Assembly: GCA_949361645.1 (NCBI GenBank)
Contig: OX442418.1
Span: 6,222,372-6,286,371 of the forward strand
DNA: 64,000 bases
DNA from: Spongilla lacustris
Lineage: Eukaryota; Porifera; Demospongiae; Spongillida; Spongillidae
Direction of reading: 5' to 3'
The translations under genes and the position numbers were made by a program. The notes under the pieces were generated by a model. It was not told the DNA's origin. It was given only the letters and a program-made list of their open reading frames with translations, and did no database searches. This document shows positions 1 through 12,776 of the stretch, piece after piece; position 1 is the stretch's first letter; each line of letters starts with the position of its first letter.

Positions 1-3000
1 TCATAAAGAGAATGACATTTCCAGTTACAAAACATTCATGTGTACTGTTAATAATTCAATGACCAGGATGCTTCTATGTGCATAAAATATGAGCTTACAT
101 TCTAGCTGCCTACCTACATTTGGCCTGCACACAAACTTTTACGAATCTTTAAAATATTCATAATCACAAGAAAATGAAATATAATGATTATGAAGCATGA
201 ACTTGTTGGTATGCTAACAATGGATTGAAACCCATCAAGGGAAAAGTCACCATAAAGCCCAACAAATTTTAAAATACACAGTCAGGAATGAAAGCTGACA
301 TCAATCAAAATGCAATACCTATTGTTCTGGATAAGATCATACATGTACATGTAACAACTAATCCATACTTCTATACCACATTTCATTATTTACATACCCA
401 AATATCAAAACCTTTTTACAACACTTTTTACATGAAGTATAATGAAAGAAAGCACTGAGCAATAGTTAAGAAAGTAACAATTGAAAACAGTATTTTTAAT
501 GCCCATCTAATGGAGTGACCAGGATGCTTCAAAAGGATATAAATATGTGCTATACCTGCACAACACACTATTTGACATGTACAATGTAAGCATTTGTACT
601 ACTATTTGATGGCCGTACAGTTGATGTCATGTTGCATGACAAACACATCTTTACCTACTATTAATAAACAACTACCATAACTTACCCCCTGATATGGAAT
701 GATTGGTATTCACATTGTTTGACCAAATAAAGGAATAAACAGACAAGTAGAAGACACATCATATAATAATATCACAACACAAGAAAATGAAACATAATGA
801 TTATGAAGCATGAGCATGTTGGTATGCTAACAAACTGAATGGATTAAAAACCATCATAGGTGCTGGGTGAGTAGAAAAGTCACCACAAAGCCATAAAATA
901 CAGCATCAGAATGAAAGCTTACAAACAGTGATGTCTAAGGTCAAGAACACATGTACTGGTATTATCTATGGGCAATTGTACAGAGCTGGAGGTCATAAAG
1001 TGAATGTCATCTCCTGCTACGAAACATTTATGTCTGATGTTAATGATTCAATGCCCAGGATGCTTCTATGTGCATAAAATGTGAGCTTACATTCAGCTGC
1101 ATGGATTACCCATATTGGCCTGCACAACACACTATTACTAATATTCATCATGTAAGCATTTGAAGTTCAATTTGATGGTAGTACAGTTGATGTCATGTAC
1201 AATAACAAACACATCTTTACCTACTAATGTAACATACCATCTGATATGGAATGATTGGTATTCACATAGTTTGACCAAATAAAGGAAAGGAATAATAAAC
1301 AGACAAGTAGAAGTCACATCATACAATTATATCACAACATGCTTTTAAATTAAACCACAAGAAAATGAAATTAACATAACGATTATGAAGCATGAACATG
1401 TTGGTATGCTAACAAACTGAATGGATTGAAAACCATCATAGGTGGTGGGTGACCAAAAAAGTCACCACAAAGCTTAAATTTTCACTCAGGAATGAAAGCT
1501 GATGTCAACATACCAATTTGTCTGGATAAAATCATATATATACATGTAACTACTAATACATACATGTACATCACATTTAACCAAGTTTAGAACACTACAC
1601 ATGAAATATAATCCAATGAATGCACAGAGCTAAAGTTAAAAAAGTAACGAAATAAAAGAGTATTTTAAATGCCCAACTATTGAAGTGACTAGGATGCTTC
1701 CATAAGACATAAATATGTGCTATATCTGCACAACACACTATTTCTCATGTAAGCATTTGTACTACTATTTGACGGCAGTACAGTTGATGTCATGTACAAT
1801 GACAAACACATCTTTACCTACTATTAATAAACAGCTACCATAACTTACGTCCTGATATGGAATGATTGGTATTCACATGGTATGACCAAATAAAGGGAAG
1901 GCATAATAAACAGACAAGTAGAAGTCACATCATAAATTATATCACAACACACTTTTAATCATAACCACAAGAAAATGAAACATAATGATTATGAAGCATG
2001 AACATGTTGATATGCTAACAAACTGAATGGATTGAAAACCATCATAGGCAGCAAAATCACCACAAAGCCCAACAAATTTTTAAATACTCAGTCAGTAATG
2101 AAAGTTGACATAAATCATAATCAGCATGGTCTGGATAAGATCATACACGTACATGTAACTACTAATACATACATGTACATCAAATTTAACCCAAAATCAA
2201 AACAAGTTTACATCACTACACATGAAATATAATGAAATGAATGCACAGAGCTAAAGTTAACAAAGTAACAAATGAAAAAAGTGTTCTTAAATGCCCATCT
2301 ATTGGAGTGACCAGGATGCTTTCAAAGGAGCAAACACATCACGCTGCATAGATTACCCACATTGGCCTGCACAACACACTATTACTAATAATCAACATAT
2401 AAGTAGAGTGGGAGAATTAATTAAACAGAACAACTGGTTGTACACAAAATAATTAATTATGTGCTGAAACACTATAAGGTAGTGTGCAGGCTAAATGTTG
2501 ATCACCATTAATAATCTGTCCCATAATACCGCTTTTTTGTGCAGGATAATTATTCAGCACACACAACCTAAATCAGATATCTATGGTCCTGTTAATACCC
2601 TGCATAACTGTTTGAATCATGTACACAATTAGATTCCTTCATCTAACTTACACGAGAGTTGAAGTTGAAAATTGATGGTCCGGTGCTCATCACCCAGCAG
2701 GTCTGGAAAGAACATAGAAGACCATAAGCACACAAACACTCACACACACAATCATGCACATGTGTACATACGTGCGTGCATACACATGCAAGTAGGCCTA
2801 TATGTACATGCAAAGACATCCCCGAGAATGTCAGCTTACTATGGCAGATGTGTATCAGGCACACAGAAGATGATCAAAGCCCCAGTCCCCACCCAATTAC
2901 TCCACCCCTCATTTCCTTTCCACACCCCCAATATTGTGAAAAGAAAACTACACAGAACAGCAAGGTACACATGTAAAAGTACCGCGTGTCTGGGCACAAC

Positions 3001-3370
3001 ACACACCAAAAACACAAAGCTAAGCATTTGTACTTCAAATTGATGGCAGTACAGTTGATGTCATCAAACACACATCTTTATCTACAATAAGCAACTACCG
3101 CAACTCACCCCCTGATGTGGAATGATTGGTATTCATGTTATTTGAGGAATGGAGTAAAGGAATAAACGTAATAATCGCACAATAAACATACATGTAGCAA
3201 CACCACTGGTGTAGCAATGAAACAAAAAACACCACAATGTGAAACAGAACTTTAACTGTTCAGTCTGTAGACCAATACATCAGACAGTATTTACAAGTCA
3301 TGCTACATCTGATTCATTCTTATCATAATAACAACAGTAGTATATCACTCTTCCACATCCAATGACTTAC
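1..3370. repeat. Intron-like host repeat array, left end
   Basis: No gene is supported here. The stretch is built of diverged units of roughly 0.6 kb that recur through the window. Anchor copies of the core GGAATGATTGGTATTCAC lie near 691, 1243, 1854 and 3114. Each core is followed on the plus strand by a variable gap, then the CACATCTTTACCTAC, CCAGGATGCTTC and AAAACCATCATAGG blocks. Read on the minus strand, the core ends at a GGTAAG donor-like site. Between the units is a CA/TG-rich microsatellite near 2725-2800 and another block (about 895-1060) shared with 5945-6100, 42,290-42,450 and 61,040-61,190. Interpretation as intron sequence of the ankyrin gene is inference. Confidence 0.6.
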
Positions 3371-3454
3371 TTTGTTCACATCAGCTCCTGCCTTCACAAG
3401 GATCTCCACCACAGCTGTATGACCATTTTCAGCTGCTGCATACAGTGGTGTTAT
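3371..3454 (-). CDS. Ankyrin-repeat exon, copy 1
   Basis: An 84-bp minus-strand exon, phase 0 at both ends, with acceptor ...GTTACAG and donor GTAAGT. It encodes 28 residues with the ankyrin signature TPLYAAAENGHTAVVEIL followed by VKAGADVNK. A canonical ankyrin repeat is 33 residues, so about five residues must come from another exon not identified here. The same exon recurs at 6532, 9253, 12007, 13957, 52427 and (slightly shortened) 62265. Ankyrin repeats are protein-protein interaction modules; partner and full gene are unknown. Confidence 0.65.
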
Positions 3455-3628
3455 CTGTAACATCAGAAGATATCATCAATAACTCTTCTTTTACACCAAA
3501 TAATAAATGAACATAATTATATCATGACAGTTGATGCCAAACCAGCTGTGACATCATGTAAGGATAATGACAATCACATCATACTTACCTCCATGTACAT
3601 GTACATATTACTATTTTAGCTGCATGTA

Positions 3629-4138
3629 CAGTAGTGGATCCAGCATGGACTGTTAGGGGGGAGGGCTGAAAGGGGAAGGGCGGACCGTAGACGGAGCCGT
3701 CCTGGGGAGGGTGCGGGAGGGGGTACCTCTCCCGCCCAGCTAGGGGGTTTGGGGGAGAGCTGTAAGTTCCCCCATCGGGGTCTGGGGCGGAGCCCGAGAA
3801 GCCAACGCTTTTTGCTTTTTAAAACTCTCCAAAACTACGCCAAAAACAGTTAAATAATTTACGGATCCAGTCCCTATAATAGCTAATGCTCGATGTGCCG
3901 ATCATGCACATTGTACTGAACTCACCATTCATTCATTTACAAAAAAAAAACACACACAAGGAGACTCAGAGCTCTTGATACTTTTAATTAGCCTTTTTAA
4001 CGGCCTGCCGTGTTCTCTGTCTCAATGAAACAACCGTACACGGACGTAATTAGCATTATGAATATTTAATTAGGCAAGGTAAAAAGGGGGGGCTATAGCC
4101 CCCCCTAGCCCCCCCCCCCCCCCCTGGATCCGCTACTG
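3629..4138. mobile_element. MITE family A, copy 1 (CAGTAG...CTACTG)
   Basis: Short nonautonomous element whose ends are inverted (CAGTAGTGGATCCAGC and CTGGATCCGCTACTG). It contains G-rich and C-rich tracts just inside the ends and no coding capacity. ATGTA lies directly on both sides. The unoccupied sequence GCTGCATGTACCACAG is present at about 14221 and 62518, which fixes the insertion point. Copies sit at the same place in each segmental unit (6790, 9511, 12265). The end sequence resembles hAT-type MITEs but only five bases of target duplication are visible, so the superfamily is left open. Confidence 0.7.
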
Positions 4139-5074
4139 ATGTACCACAGTCTCATATCTGATATGTGTATACATGTATATGTAAACGTAAATTTGCTATG
4201 AGTTTTATGCCAATACAGACAATCTCACCAGATGACATCATCATACATGTAGGTCATGAGTACGATGACAAACACATCTTTACCTACAATAAACAACTAC
4301 CATAACTTACCCTCTGATATGGAATGATTGGTATTCACATTGTTTGAGCAAATAAAGGAAAGGAATAATAAACAGACAAGTAGTAGAGAAATCATACAAG
4401 CACATCACAACACAGTTAAAAAAAAACATAACCATGAAACATATTGATTCTGAAACTTGAACATGTCGGTATGCCAACATATTGAATGGATTGAAAACCA
4501 TCATAGGCAAGATCACCACAAAGCCGAATTAAAAAAAAAAAAACACAGGTCAGGAATGAAAGCTGACTACAATCAAAATTAGCATGTACATTGGTCTGGA
4601 TAAGATCATACATGTTCATATACTGACTACGACATCACATTTAATTATTTACGTACCAAAAAATCATAACAATACAACACTTTACATGAAATATAACGAT
4701 ATGAATGCACAATGAAAACAGTGTTTTTAAATGTCCATGTATTGGAGTGACCAGGATGCTTCCAAAGGACATAAATATGTGCTATACCTGCACAACACAT
4801 TATTTGACATGTAAATATTTGTACTACTATTTGATGGCAGTACAATTGATGTCATGTACAATGACAAACACATCTTTACCTTACCTACAATAAACAACTA
4901 CCATAACTTACATCCTGATATGGAATGATTGGTATTCACATTGTTTGACCAAATAAAGGAATAAACAGACAAGTAGAAGACACATCATACAATTATATCA
5001 CAACACACTTTTAAACATAACCGCAAGAAAATGAAACATAATGATTATGAAGCATGAACATGTTGGTAAGTTAA
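4139..5074. repeat. Intron-like host repeat units
   Basis: Two diverged copies of the roughly 0.6-kb unit, with cores near 4316 and 4917. No supported reading frame. On the minus strand each core ends in a GTAAG donor-like site; the unit also carries the CCAGGATGCTTCCAAAGG and AACACATCTTTACC blocks. Confidence 0.6.
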
Positions 5075-5884
5075 TGTCTATTGTCCTGAATGTCCACCCG
5101 GGGGTACAATTGGACACCCGGGTGGACAGCAAAAAAAGTTTTTGCCGTTCGATCACGGAAGGGAGACGGCTGCATTTAACGGTACTGGCTTACAGAACAA
5201 GTCTTTTCAGGATCGGGCCGACATAAGTAAGGCTCAAAACCTTTCGGTACTCGTAAAACGACCCGTGCTAGCGGACCTATCCATTACGCTCCGTGCATGC
5301 GGATCGGTTGGAGCGTAATGGATAGGTCCGCTAGCACGGGTCGTTTTAAGAGTACCGAAAGGATTAAAGCCTTACTTATCTCGGCCCGATCCTGAAAAGA
5401 CTTGTTCTGTAAGCATGCAAGTACCGTTAATGTCTATTGTCCTGAATGTCCACCCGGGGGTACCATTGTATACCCGGGTGGACAGCAAAAAACGTTTTTG
5501 CTGTTCGGTCACGGAAGGGACCTAGTTGCATTTAACGGTACTGGCTTATAGTATAAGTCTTTTCAGGATTGGGCCGAGATAAGCAAGGTTTAAATCCTTT
5601 CGGTACTCGTAAAACGACCCGTGCTAGCGGACCTATCCATTACGCTCCAACCGATCCGCATGCACGGAGCGTAATGGATAGGTCCGCTAGCACGGGTCGT
5701 TTTACGAGTACCGAAAGGTTTTAAGCCTTACTTATGTCGGCCCGATCCTGAAAAGACTTGTTCTGTAAGCCAGTACCGTTAAATGCAGCTGTGTCCCTTC
5801 CGTGACCGAACGGCAAAAACTTTTTTTGCTGTCCACCCGGGTGTCCAATTGTACCCCCCTGGTGGACATTCAGGACAATAGACA
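5075..5884. mobile_element. TTAA-flanked palindromic element, copy 1
   Basis: An 810-bp element bounded by TTAA (5071-5074 and 5885-5888). Its ends are inverted: TGTCTATTGTCCTGAATG and the reverse complement. Internally it is a dimer: arm, inverted arm, then a second TTAATGTCTATTGTCC start at about 5429 and again arm, inverted arm. Each half therefore folds into a long hairpin around a GTCCGCTAGCACGGGTCG core. The TTAA target suggests a piggyBac- or Kolobok-type MITE (inference). Unlike the other copies, the host sequence on the right (5889-5938) is an inverted copy of that on the left (5020-5070). Confidence 0.75.
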
Positions 5885-5938
5885 TTAACTTACCAACATG
5901 TTCATGCTTCATAATCATTATGTTTCATTTTCTTGCGG

Positions 5939-6531
5939 TATACACTGTCAGAATGAAAGCTTATAAACAGTGATGTCTAAGGTCAAGGGACAAATGTACT
6001 GGTTTTACCTATCGGCAATTGTGCAGAGCTGGATGTCATAAAGTGAATGACAATTCCTGCTACAAAACATGCCTGCTGTTAATGATTCAATTACCAGGAT
6101 GCAGGATACTTCTATTGCATAAAATATGAGCTTTCATTCAAGCTGCATGGATTACCCACATTGGCCTGCACAAAAAACTTCAATTTGTACTACTATTTGA
6201 TGGCAGTACCGTTGATGTCATAAACAATGACAAACACACATATTTACTTACAATGAATAACTGCCATAACTTACCCCCTGATATGGAATGATTGTTATTC
6301 ATGTTGATTGAGGAATAAAGAAAAACTTAATAATCACACAATAAGCATACGTGAAGCAACACCATTGGTGGAACAACAATAGAAAAAAACCCACAAAGTG
6401 AAACAGAACTTTAACCGTTCAGTAATACATCAGACAGATATAAGACAGTATTTACAAGTCATGCTACATCTGATTCATTCTTAGAATAGTAACAACAGTA
6501 GTATATCACTCTCCCACATCCAATGACTTAC
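5939..6531. repeat. Host repeat between units 1 and 2
   Basis: Contains a block shared with about 895-1060, 42,290-42,450 and 61,040-61,190 (GATGTCTAAGGTCAAGG...), then a copy of the intron unit with its core near 6280. No gene seen. Confidence 0.55.
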
Positions 6532-6615
6532 TTTGTTCACATCAGCTCCTGCCTTCACAAGGATCTCCACCACAGCTATATGACCATTTTGAGATGCTGC
6601 ATACAGTGGTGTTAT
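6532..6615 (-). CDS. Ankyrin-repeat exon, copy 2
   Basis: Second copy of the 84-bp phase-0 exon with intact acceptor (GTTACAG) and donor (GTAAGT). Relative to copy 1 it reads SQNGH in place of AENGH and IAVVEIL in place of TAVVEIL, all conservative and still a good ankyrin helix-turn-helix. Distance to the next copy is 2.72 kb, the period of the segmental array. Confidence 0.65.
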
Positions 6616-6789
6616 CTGTAACATCAGAAGGTATCATCAATAACTCTTCTTTTACACCAAATAATAAATGAACATAATTATATCATGACAGATGATGACA
6701 TAACAGCTGTGACATCATGTAAGGACAATGACAATCACATCATACTTACCTCCATGTACATGTACATGTAACTATTTTAGCTGCATGTA

Positions 6790-7305
6790 CAGTAGTGGAT
6801 CCAGCATGGACTGTTAGAGGGGGGGGGGGGGGGCTGAAAGGGGAAGGGTGGACCGTAGGCGGAGCCGTCCCGGGGAGGGTGCGGGAGGCTGTACCACTCC
6901 CGCCCAGCTGGGTTTGGGGGAGCGCTGTAAGTTCCCCCATCGGGGTCTGGGGTGGAGCCCGTGAAGCCAACGCTTTTTGCTTTTTAAAACCCTCCAAAAC
7001 TATGCCCAAAACAGTTAAACAATTTACGGATCCAGCCCCTATAATAGCTAATGCTCGATGTGCCAATCATGCACATTGTACTGAACTCACCATTCATTTA
7101 TTTACAAAAAAAACACACACAAGGAGACTCAGAGCTCTTGATACTTTTTATTAGCCTTTTTAACAGTCCTGTCGTGTTCTCTGTCTCAATGAAACAACCG
7201 TATGCGGACGTAATTAGCATTATGAATATTTAATTAGGCAAGGTAAAAAGGGAAGGCTATAGCCCTCCCTAGCCCCCCCCCCCCCCCCCCCTGGATCCGC
7301 TACTG
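6790..7305. mobile_element. MITE family A, copy 2
   Basis: Same element as at 3629, with the same CAGTAG/CTACTG ends and inserted at the same site relative to the ankyrin exon. The G and C homopolymer tracts differ in length between copies. The right flank reads ATGCACC, so the ATGTA duplication has one substitution. Confidence 0.7.
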
Positions 7306-8228
7306 ATGCACCACAGTCTCATATCTGATATGTGTATATTTGAATATGTAAACGTGAGTTTAATGCCAGTACAGACAATCTCACCAGATGACATCATCAT
7401 ACATGTAGGTCATGAGTACGATGACAAACACATCTTTACCTACAATAAACAACTACCATAACTTACCTCCTGATATGGAATGATTGGTATTCACATTGTT
7501 TGAGCAAATAAAAGAAAGGAATAATAAACAGACAAGTAGTAGAGAAATCATACAAGCACATCACAACACACTTAAAAAAAAAAAAACATAACCATGAAAC
7601 ATATTGATTATGAAGCATGAACATGTCGGTATGCCAACATACTGAATGGATTGAAAACCATCATAGGCAAGATCACCACAAAGCCGAATAAAAAAAAAAA
7701 ACACAGGTCAGGAATGAAAGCTGACTACAATCAAAAGTAGCATGTACATTGGTCTGGATGAGATCATACATGTTCATATACTGACTACGACATCACATTT
7801 AATTATTTACATACCCAAAAATCAAAACAAGTTTACAACACTGTACATGAAATATAAAGATATGAATGCCCAATGACAACAGTATTTTTAAATGTCCACG
7901 TATTGGAGTGACCAGGATGCTTCCAAAGGACATAAATATGTGCTATACCTGCACAACACACTATTTGACATGTAAGCATTTGTACTACTATTTGATGGCA
8001 GTACAGTTGATGTCATGTACAATGACAAACACATCTTTACCTTACCTGCAATAAACAACTACCATAACTCACATCCTGATATGGAATGATTGGTATTCAC
8101 ATTGTTTGACCAAATAAAGGAATAAACAGACAAGTAGAAGACATATAATACCCATAACACACTTTTAAACATAACCGCAAGAAAATGAAACATAATGATT
8201 ATGAAGCATAAACATGTTGGTAAAGTAA
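7306..8228. repeat. Intron-like host repeat units
   Basis: Two copies of the intron unit, cores near 7472 and 8078, closely similar to 4139-5074 and 10,025-10,961. No gene supported. Confidence 0.6.
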
Positions 8229-9014
8229 TGTCTATTGTCCTGAATGTCCACCTGGGGGTACAATTGGACACCCGGGTGGACAGCAAAAAAAGTTTTTGCC
8301 GTTCGGTCACGGAAGGGACACGGCTGCATTTAACGGTACTGGCTTACAGAACAAGTCTTTTCAGGATCGGGCCGACATAAGTAAGGCTTAAAACCTTTCG
8401 GTACTCGTAAAACGACCCGTGCTAGCGGACCTATCCATTACGCTCCGTGCATGCGGATCGGTTGGAGCGTGATGGATAGGTCCGCTAGCACGGGTCGTTT
8501 TACGAGTACCGAAAGGATTAAAGCCTTACTTATCTCGGCCCGATCCTGAAAAGACTTGTTCTGTAAGCAAGTACCGTTAATGTCTATTGTCCTGAATGTC
8601 CACCCGGGGGTACCATTGTATACCCGGGTGGACAGCAAAAAAAGTTTTTGCTGTTCGGTCACAGAAGGGACCTAGTTGCATTTAACGGTACTGGCTTATA
8701 GTATAAGTCTTTTCAGGATTGGGCCGAGATAAGCAAGGTTAAATCCTTTCGGTACTCGTAAAACGACCCGTGCTAGCGGACCTATCCATTACGCTCCGCG
8801 CATGCGGATCGGTCGGAGCGTAATGGATAGGTCCGCTAGCACGGATCATTTTACGAGTACTGAAAGGACTTAAGCCTTATTTATCTCGGCCCGATCCTGA
8901 AGAGACTTGTTCTGTAAGTCAGTACCCATTCCGTGACCGAATGGCAAAAACTTTTTTTGCTGTCCACCCGGGTGTCCAATTGTACCCCCGGGTGGACATT
9001 CAGGACAATAGACA
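8229..9014. mobile_element. TTAA-flanked palindromic element, copy 2
   Basis: Same dimeric fold-back element as at 5075. The left target site has mutated from TTAA to GTAA (8225-8228) while the right keeps TTAA (9015-9018). The right flank AAAACTGAATGG continues the host repeat directly, as in copy 3. Confidence 0.75.
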
Positions 9015-9126
9015 TTAAAAAACTGAATGGATAGAAAACCATCATAGACAGCAAGATCACCACAAAGCCCAACAAATTATTATACACAGCCACGAATGAA
9101 AGCTGTCATCAATCAAAATCAGCATT

Positions 9127-9185
9127 CAAGGGCGTCCCCAGGGGATGGGGCCCAGGGGACAGCACGCCCCCCCCCCCCCCCTCCC
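9127..9185. repeat. Short GC-rich insert with C tract
   Basis: A roughly 60-bp block beginning AGGGCGTCCCCAGGGG and ending in a long C run, inside the host repeat just before the ankyrin exon. Copies occur at 11878-11940 and 13822-13892 with different G and C run lengths. It may be a remnant of a MITE; no target duplication was resolved. Confidence 0.4.
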
Positions 9186-9252
9186 GCTCGTTAAATCATT
9201 CTTATTATAATAACGACAGTAGTATATCACTCTCCCACATCCAATGACTTAC

Positions 9253-9336
9253 TTTGTTCACATCAGCTCCTGCCTTCACAAGGATCTCCACCACAGCTGT
9301 ACGACCATTTTCAGCTGCTGCATACAGTGGTGTTAT
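9253..9336 (-). CDS. Ankyrin-repeat exon, copy 3
   Basis: Third 84-bp phase-0 copy with intact splice sites. It matches copy 1 apart from one visible change (TAVVEIL reads TVVVEIL from an ACG codon). The exon lies 2.75 kb from copy 4. Confidence 0.65.
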
Positions 9337-9510
9337 CTGTAACATCAGAAGATATCATCAATAACTCTTCTTTTACACCAAATAATAAATGAACATAATT
9401 ATATCATGACAGTTGATGCCATACCAGCTGTGACATCATGTAAGGACAATGACAATCACATCATACTTACCTCCATGTACATGTACATATAACTATTTTA
9501 GCTGCATGTA

Positions 9511-10024
9511 CAGTAGTGGATCCAGCATGGACTGTTAGGGGGGAGGGCTGAAAGGGGAAGGGCGGACTGTAGACGGAGCCGTCCTGGGGAGGGTGCGGGA
9601 GGGGGTACCTCTCCCGCCCAGCTAGGGGGTTTGGGGGAGAGCTGTAAGTTCCCCCATCGGGGTCTGAGGCGGAGCCCGAGAAGCCAACGCTTTTTGCTTT
9701 TTAAAACTCTCCAAAACTACGCCAAAAACAGTTAAATAATTTACGGATCCAGTCCCTATAATAGCTAATGCTCGATGTGCCGATCATGCACATAGTACTG
9801 AACTCACCATTCATTCATTTACAAAAAAAAAACACACACAAGGAGACTCAGAGCTCTTGATACTTTTAATTAGCCTTTTTAACGGCCTGCCGTGTTCTCT
9901 GTCTCAATGAAACAACCGTACACGGACGTAATTAGCATTATGAATATTTAATTAGGCAAGGTAAAAAGGGGGGGCTATAGCCCTCCCTAGCCCCCCCCCC
10001 CCCCCCCCCCCGGATCCGCTACTG
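9511..10024. mobile_element. MITE family A, copy 3
   Basis: Nearly identical to copy 1 at 3629, including the first internal block and the right flank ATGTACC, but with a longer terminal C run. Its position relative to the exon is the same, so it was duplicated with the unit rather than inserted afresh. Confidence 0.7.
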
Positions 10025-10961
10025 ATGTACCACAGTCTCATATCTGATATGTGTATACATGTATATGTAAACGTAAATTTGCTATGAGTTTTATGCCAAT
10101 ACAGACAATCTCACCAGATGACATCATCATACATGTAGGTCATGAGTACGATGACAAACACATCTTTACCTACAATAAACAACTACCATAACTTACCCTC
10201 TGATATGGAATGATTGGTATTCACATTGTTTGAGCAAATAAAGGAAAGGAATAATAAACAGACAAGTAGTAGAGAAATCATACAAGCACATCACAACACA
10301 GTTAAAAAAAAACATAACCATGAAACATATTGATTATGAAGCATGAACATGTCGGTATGCCAACATATTGAATGGATTGAAAACCATCATAGGCAAGATC
10401 ACCACAAAGCCGAATAAAAAAAAAAAACACAGGTCAGGAATGAAAGCTGACTACAATCAAAATTAGCATGTACATTGGTCTGGATAAGATCATACATGTT
10501 CATATACTGACTACGACATCACATTTAATTATTTACGTACCCAAAAATCATAACAAGTTTACAACACTTTACATGAAATATAACGATATGAATGCACAAT
10601 GAAAACAGTGTTTTTAAATGTCCATGTATTGGAGTGACCAGGATGCTTCCAAAGGACATAAATATGTGCTATACCTGCACAACACATTATTTGACATGTA
10701 AACATTTGTACTACTATTTGATGGCAGTACAATTGATGTCATGTACAACGACAAACACATCTTTACCTTACCTACAATAAACAACTACCATAACTTACAT
10801 CCTGATATGGAATGATTGGTATTCACATTGTTTGACCAAATAAAGGAATAAACAGACAAGTAGAAGACACATCATACAATTATATCACAACACACTTTTA
10901 AACATAACCGCAAGAAAATGAAACATAATGATTATGAAGCATGAACATGTTGGTAAGTTAA
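10025..10961. repeat. Intron-like host repeat units
   Basis: Two copies of the intron unit, cores near 10202 and 10804, ending at the TTAA target (10958-10961) of the next element. No gene supported. Confidence 0.6.
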
Positions 10962-11766
10962 TGTCTATTATCCTGAATGTCCACCTGGGGGTACAATTGG
11001 ACACCCGGGTGGACAGCAAAAAAAGTTTTTGCCGTTCGGTCACGGAAGGGACACGGCTGCATTTAACGGTACTGGCTTACAGAACAAGTCTTTTCAGGAT
11101 CGGGCCGACATAAGTAAGGCTTAAAACCTTTCGGTACTCGTAAAACGACCCGTGCTAGCGGACCTATCCATTACGCTCCGTGCATGCGGATCGGTTGGAG
11201 CGTAATGGATAGGTCCGCTAGCACGGGTCGTTTTACGAGTACCGAAAGGATTAAAGCCTTACTTATCTCGGCCCGATCCTGAAAAGACTTGTTCTGTAAG
11301 CAAGTACCGTTAATGTCTATTGTCCTGAATGTCCACCCGGGGGTACCATTGTATACCCGGGTGGACAGCAAAAAAAGTTTTTGCTGTTCGGTCACGGAAG
11401 GGACCTAGATGCATTTAACGGTACTGGCTTACAGTATAAGTCTTTTCAGGATTTGGCCGAGATAAGCAAGGTTTAAATCCTTTTGGTACTCGTAAAACGA
11501 CCCGTGCTAGCGGACCTATCCATTACGCTCCGCGCATGCGGATCGGTCGGAGCGTAATGGATAGGTCCGCTAGCACGGATCATTTTACGAGTACTGAAAG
11601 GACTTAAGCCTTACTTATCTCGGCCCGATCCTGAAGAGACTTGTTCTGTAAGTCAGTACCGTTAAATGCAGCCAGGTCCATTCCGTGACCGAACGGCAAA
11701 AACTTTTTTTGCTGTCCACTCGGGTGTCCAATTGTACCCCCGGGTGGACATTCAGGACAATAGACA
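10962..11766. mobile_element. TTAA-flanked palindromic element, copy 3
   Basis: Cleanest of the three copies: exact TTAA on both sides (10958-10961 and 11767-11770) and inverted TGTCTATT ends. The dimeric hairpin structure is as in copy 1. The matching empty site is TTAA at 13711-13714 in the neighbouring unit. Confidence 0.8.
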
Positions 11767-11877
11767 TTAAAAAACTGAATGGATAGAAAACCATCATAGA
11801 CAGCAAGATCACCACAAAGCCCAAAAAATTATAATACACAGCCACGAATGAAAGCTGACATCAATCAAAATCAGCAT

Positions 11878-11940
11878 TCAAGGGCGTCCCCAGGGGCGGG
11901 GGGGGGGGCCCAGGGGACAGCACGCCCCCCCCCCCCCCGG
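11878..11940. repeat. Short GC-rich insert with C tract
   Basis: Second copy of the AGGGCGTCCCCAGGGG block, here with a longer central G run and a shorter C run than at 9127. Confidence 0.4.
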
Positions 11941-12006
11941 CTCATTAAATCATTCTTATTATAATAACGACAATAGTATATCACTCTCCCACATCCAATG
12001 ACTTAC

Positions 12007-12090
12007 TTTGTTCACATCAGCTCCTGCCTTCACAAGGATCTCCACAACAGCTGTATGACCATTTTGAGCTGCTGCATACAGTGGTGTTAT
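12007..12090 (-). CDS. Ankyrin-repeat exon, copy 4
   Basis: Fourth 84-bp phase-0 copy, intact splice sites, AAQNGH variant of the loop. The next unit is only 1.95 kb long because it lacks the 0.8-kb TTAA element. Confidence 0.65.
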
Positions 12091-12264
12091 CTGTAACATC
12101 AGAAGATATCATCAATAACTCTTCTTTTACACCAAATAATAAATGAACATAATTATATCATGACAGTTGATGCCATACCAGCTGTGACATCATGGAAGGA
12201 CAATGACAATCACATCATACTTACCTCCATGTACATGTACATATAACTATTTTAGCTGCATGTA

Positions 12265-12776
12265 CAGTAGTGGATCCAGCATGGACTGTTAGGGGGGAGG
12301 GCTGACAGGGGAAGGGCGGACCGTAGACGGAGCCATCCCGGGGAGGGTGCGGGAGGGGGTACCTCTCCCGCCCAGCTAGGGGGTTTGGGGGAGAGCTGTA
12401 AGTTCCCCCATCGGGGTCTGGGGCGGAGCCCGAGAAGCCAACGCTTTTTGCTTTTTAAAACTCTCCAAAACTACGCCAAAAACAGTTAAATAATTTACGG
12501 ATCCAGTCCCTATAATAGCTAATGCTCGATGTGCCGATCATGCACATAGTACTGAACTCACCATTCATTCATTTACAAAAAAAAAAACACACACAAGGAG
12601 ACTCAGAGCTCTTGATACTTTTAATTAGCCTTTTTAACGGCCTGCCGTGTTCTCTGTCTCAATGAAACAACCGTATGCGGACGTAATTAGCATTATGAAT
12701 ATTTAATTAGGCAAGGTAAAAAGGGGGGGCTATAGCCCTCCCTAGCCCCCCCCCCCCCCCCCTGGATCCGCTACTG
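12265..12776. mobile_element. MITE family A, copy 4
   Basis: Fourth copy, same ends and same site (CATGTA left, ATGTACC right). Differs from copies 1 and 3 by scattered substitutions and homopolymer length. Confidence 0.7.

Noticed and set aside
5041..5918. Short frames in the TTAA elements and MITE-A copies
   Set aside because: They recur only because the elements recur, and include the hairpin arms on both strands.
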